A stretch of 64,000 nucleotides of DNA from Anthoceros angustus (lineage: Eukaryota > Streptophyta > Anthocerotopsida > Anthocerotales > Anthocerotaceae): positions 310,001 through 374,000 of the forward strand of contig VJWM01000106.1 of the NCBI GenBank assembly GCA_010909165.1, written 5' to 3'. Position 1 is the stretch's first letter. Every line of letters starts with the position of its first letter. Of the stretch, positions 62,157 to 64,000 are shown in pieces. A program made the translations under genes and the position numbers. Below the pieces are notes generated by a model, which saw nothing but the letters and a program-made list of their open reading frames with translations, ran no database searches and was not told the origin of the DNA.

Positions 62157-63201
62157 CTAAGGAAGTTCAGGGTCCGAAGATTCAACTACACACAAACCGG
62201 CTACACTATCGGGAACTGAGGTCACGTTTCTAAGACGTTCTTTGTCTGCCTCTCCGAAAGTGTCAACATCCATCATCGCCTGGGCGTCATCGTCTTCCTT
62301 CCCGTCAACTTCAGACGTTGAGTGCCATATAGCGTCCAGTGTCTGTTGCCCCTCATTGAGAGGGTCTCCAGTCCTTTCTTTCATTCTCTTCGACCCTAGG
62401 GGCACAATTTGAGCCTTCCCAAAATCCTTCTCGCTCATGCAAACCTCCTTGGCCTAGAATTGAGATGGACCTCGACGATGCGGCTCGTGTGTCAGCTCCT
62501 CCTCCGCATCCGGCAGTACTTCATATCCATGTACATGCTGTGGAATGAATTCTGCACATCTCTTGTCTGCCTCGATAGAAAGACAATTGCGGCCAGACAA
62601 CAAGGCAGCCATCAAAGATGTACCGCTACCTGCACATGCATCCAATATCCATTCCCCTTCCTTGGAGAATGTCTTGATAAGCTTCATCATCAAACCTAAA
62701 GGCCTGTAGGGTAGGGGCAGACAACAAGTTTGTCAAGTGAATGGTATACCAGCTTTTTCACAACAGTATGGTGGGCAATCACCGACCGACCATCATTGAA
62801 AGTGCCCTGCAAAGCATTAGGTAACTTGACAGTCCGCTACAACTCGAGCTTTTCTTGAGATAGCTGACATACCCCACCGTATCGAACCCACCCTTGTCGT
62901 TGTTGACATTTGTCTTGTCCCACACAAATGAAACAAGTCCACGCCTCTGGCACCACTTCCGCATAGGCTCCTGCACAATATGTGAATCTTCCACATCATG
63001 CATTATGATCATCCTGAACTGCTCGCATTTAGTTAAGTCATGGAAGGAATGCAAAACATTACCCACTTGCCAAGCATCAAACCTTCCATCCTTAGGGCCC
63101 TTGTCGAATCCACGTGGAACATCCATCACAAGCAAAGAGTACCTCCTCTTCCTCACAAAACCTCGCATATCCTGGACATCTCGAGCATGAATCGTCTGCA
63201 C
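62157..63201 (-). CDS. Probable class-beta DNA amino-methyltransferase (N4-cytosine/N6-adenine type), partial model
   Basis: The minus strand reads a Rossmann methyltransferase in permuted order. First comes YSLLVMDVPRGFDKGP (about 63130), in the place of the catalytic (D/N/S)PP(Y/F/W) motif IV; then FRMIIMHDVEDSHIVQEPMR, VSFVWDKTNVNNDKGGFDTV and VGYVSYL. Next is an exon with KLIKTFSKEGEWILDACAGS and GTSLMAALLSGRNCL (motif I, the SAM pocket DACAGSGT, about 62640), then EADKRCAEFI. Motif IV before motif I is the class-beta order. The last exon (to 62157) is acidic: MMDVDTFGEADKERL. Catalytic residues are altered (DVPRG for DPPY), so activity is doubtful. The 5' end is not found: the 63201 start is a GTG, and an upstream exon is likely. 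It could act on DNA 4mC (known in Marchantia sperm) or come from a transposon. Confidence 0.6.
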
Positions 63202-63301
63202 TTTTTCTCCGTGGGTGGACGTGAATTTGATCCCTCTTCTATGTCCCTATCTGCGAGCTCCCATTGCTCATCCTTCAAGCCCTTCCATGTGTTGACCTCA
63301 T

Positions 63302-64000
63302 AAATAAAGCTGAAAGTTTTCAAGGTACAGTGAGGACTTCAATGTTTTTGTTGCACAAAAGCAGGTTGTTTGTCGATATTTTAATGGGAGAGGGACTTCA
63401 CGCATGCCCTCCCGCAATAGGCCTCCGGGTTCGGGCCCAGGTATGCGGCGCCTCCCTCGGGCTACCCCTCGGCGCCCCAACTTCCCACAATGGTGTAGGC
63501 GGCCGGCATCTCGGCGCCCCAAGCGAATATGGAAAACCGGGCGTAGGGAGGGAGGAAGGAAGAACAGCATAATATTTTAAGCGGCTAAATATACATCAAG
63601 CAACTTTTGACGTGAATATACGCGAAACGGGGTTTTCGATGGGCATTGAAATGCGTATTCAACCGCTGAAAACCCTAAACACGCCGTAAGTGACACACCT
63701 AGGCGCCGGCATGCCGGCGCCCAAGTCATGCCCAAAGGCTACGTGCCTTGGGCGCCTGCATGCGGCGTCCAGGATTCCATGGCCTTTGGCAATGAATGCT
63801 GGACGTCGGACAAATACCCTCCTTCTACTGAGAAACTACTTGAACCGTAATGGCTTCTCCGGACTGCTCAACATCGGTTAGACACCCTAGGCTAATGGCT
63901 AAGAAACCACCTGAACCGTGATGGCTTTTCCGGACTGGCTATTAAAAACAAGGAGCATGGGGGAGCATAAGGGCATGAAGAAGAAGAATGAGGGCATGAG
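63302..64000. other. Terminal segment with palindrome and direct repeat
   Basis: 63702-63721 is a perfect 20-bp palindrome (GGCGCCGGCATGCCGGCGCC). A pair of near-identical 40-bp segments (63829 and 63899) has the core TGAACCGT-ATGGCTT-TCCGGACTG. No gene is seen. A GAAGAAGAAG run near 63976 begins what could be another LINE-tail copy past the edge. Confidence 0.55.

Overview
The window is nuclear DNA of a streptophyte: a charophyte alga, bryophyte, lycophyte or fern cannot be told apart here. Nearly all genes carry short introns (GT...AG, about 70-250 bp). The gene set is plant-type: CNB-acyl-CoA thioesterase, plant STAT-like SH2 protein, Golgi CASP with plant-type tail, PEX11, C2-GRAM-VASt (BAGP1-type) protein, and a Gln-rich BRAHMA. 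A PIBF1/CEP90-like centriolar gene suggests an organism that makes ciliated cells. There is no operon logic; genes are independent units in head-to-head, tail-to-tail and tandem arrangement.

Layout. 1-5275: two tandem copies of a CNB/hotdog acyl-CoA thioesterase gene, the second decayed, separated by a three-unit minisatellite. 5562-7388 (-): METTL4-type MT-A70 methyltransferase, head-to-head (81 bp) with an intronless bacterial-type GT2 glycosyltransferase (7470-8747). 8911-10587 (-): WDR83/MORG1. 12874-16451: STAT-like SH2 protein. 17449-19447: RCC1-repeat protein. About 20490-25080 is a strikingly AT-rich block with a PIBF1/CEP90 gene lacking its 5' end and a 38-bp tandem array built from the 3' half of a tRNA. 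26146-26221: tRNA-Lys-like sequence. 27311-28792: intronless polyQ + KCTD-type BTB protein. 29464-33532 (-): CASP golgin, facing PEX11 (34364-35125). 37225-41112: C2-GRAM-VASt protein. 41390-42965: two diverged direct copies of an unknown segment. 43727-44527: PIR121/SRA1 pseudogene. 44750-47850: two degraded LINEs in opposite orientation, followed by four 100-bp tandem repeats. 48851-57990 (-): complete BRAHMA SNF2 ATPase with QLQ, HSA, helicase and bromodomain and a 30-bp coding minisatellite. 59475-60240 (-): LINE 3' end. 62157-63201 (-): probable permuted (class beta) amino-methyltransferase.

Most noteworthy: two distinct nucleic-acid amino-methyltransferase genes in one window (METTL4, and a 4mC/6mA-like enzyme with an altered catalytic motif); the tRNA-half tandem array; the compositional island carrying the centriolar gene; a LINE family with a (CTT)n tail that left four copies here; and decaying duplicates of the thioesterase and PIR121 genes. 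Exon borders were placed by eye from splice consensus and reading phase, so individual borders may be off.
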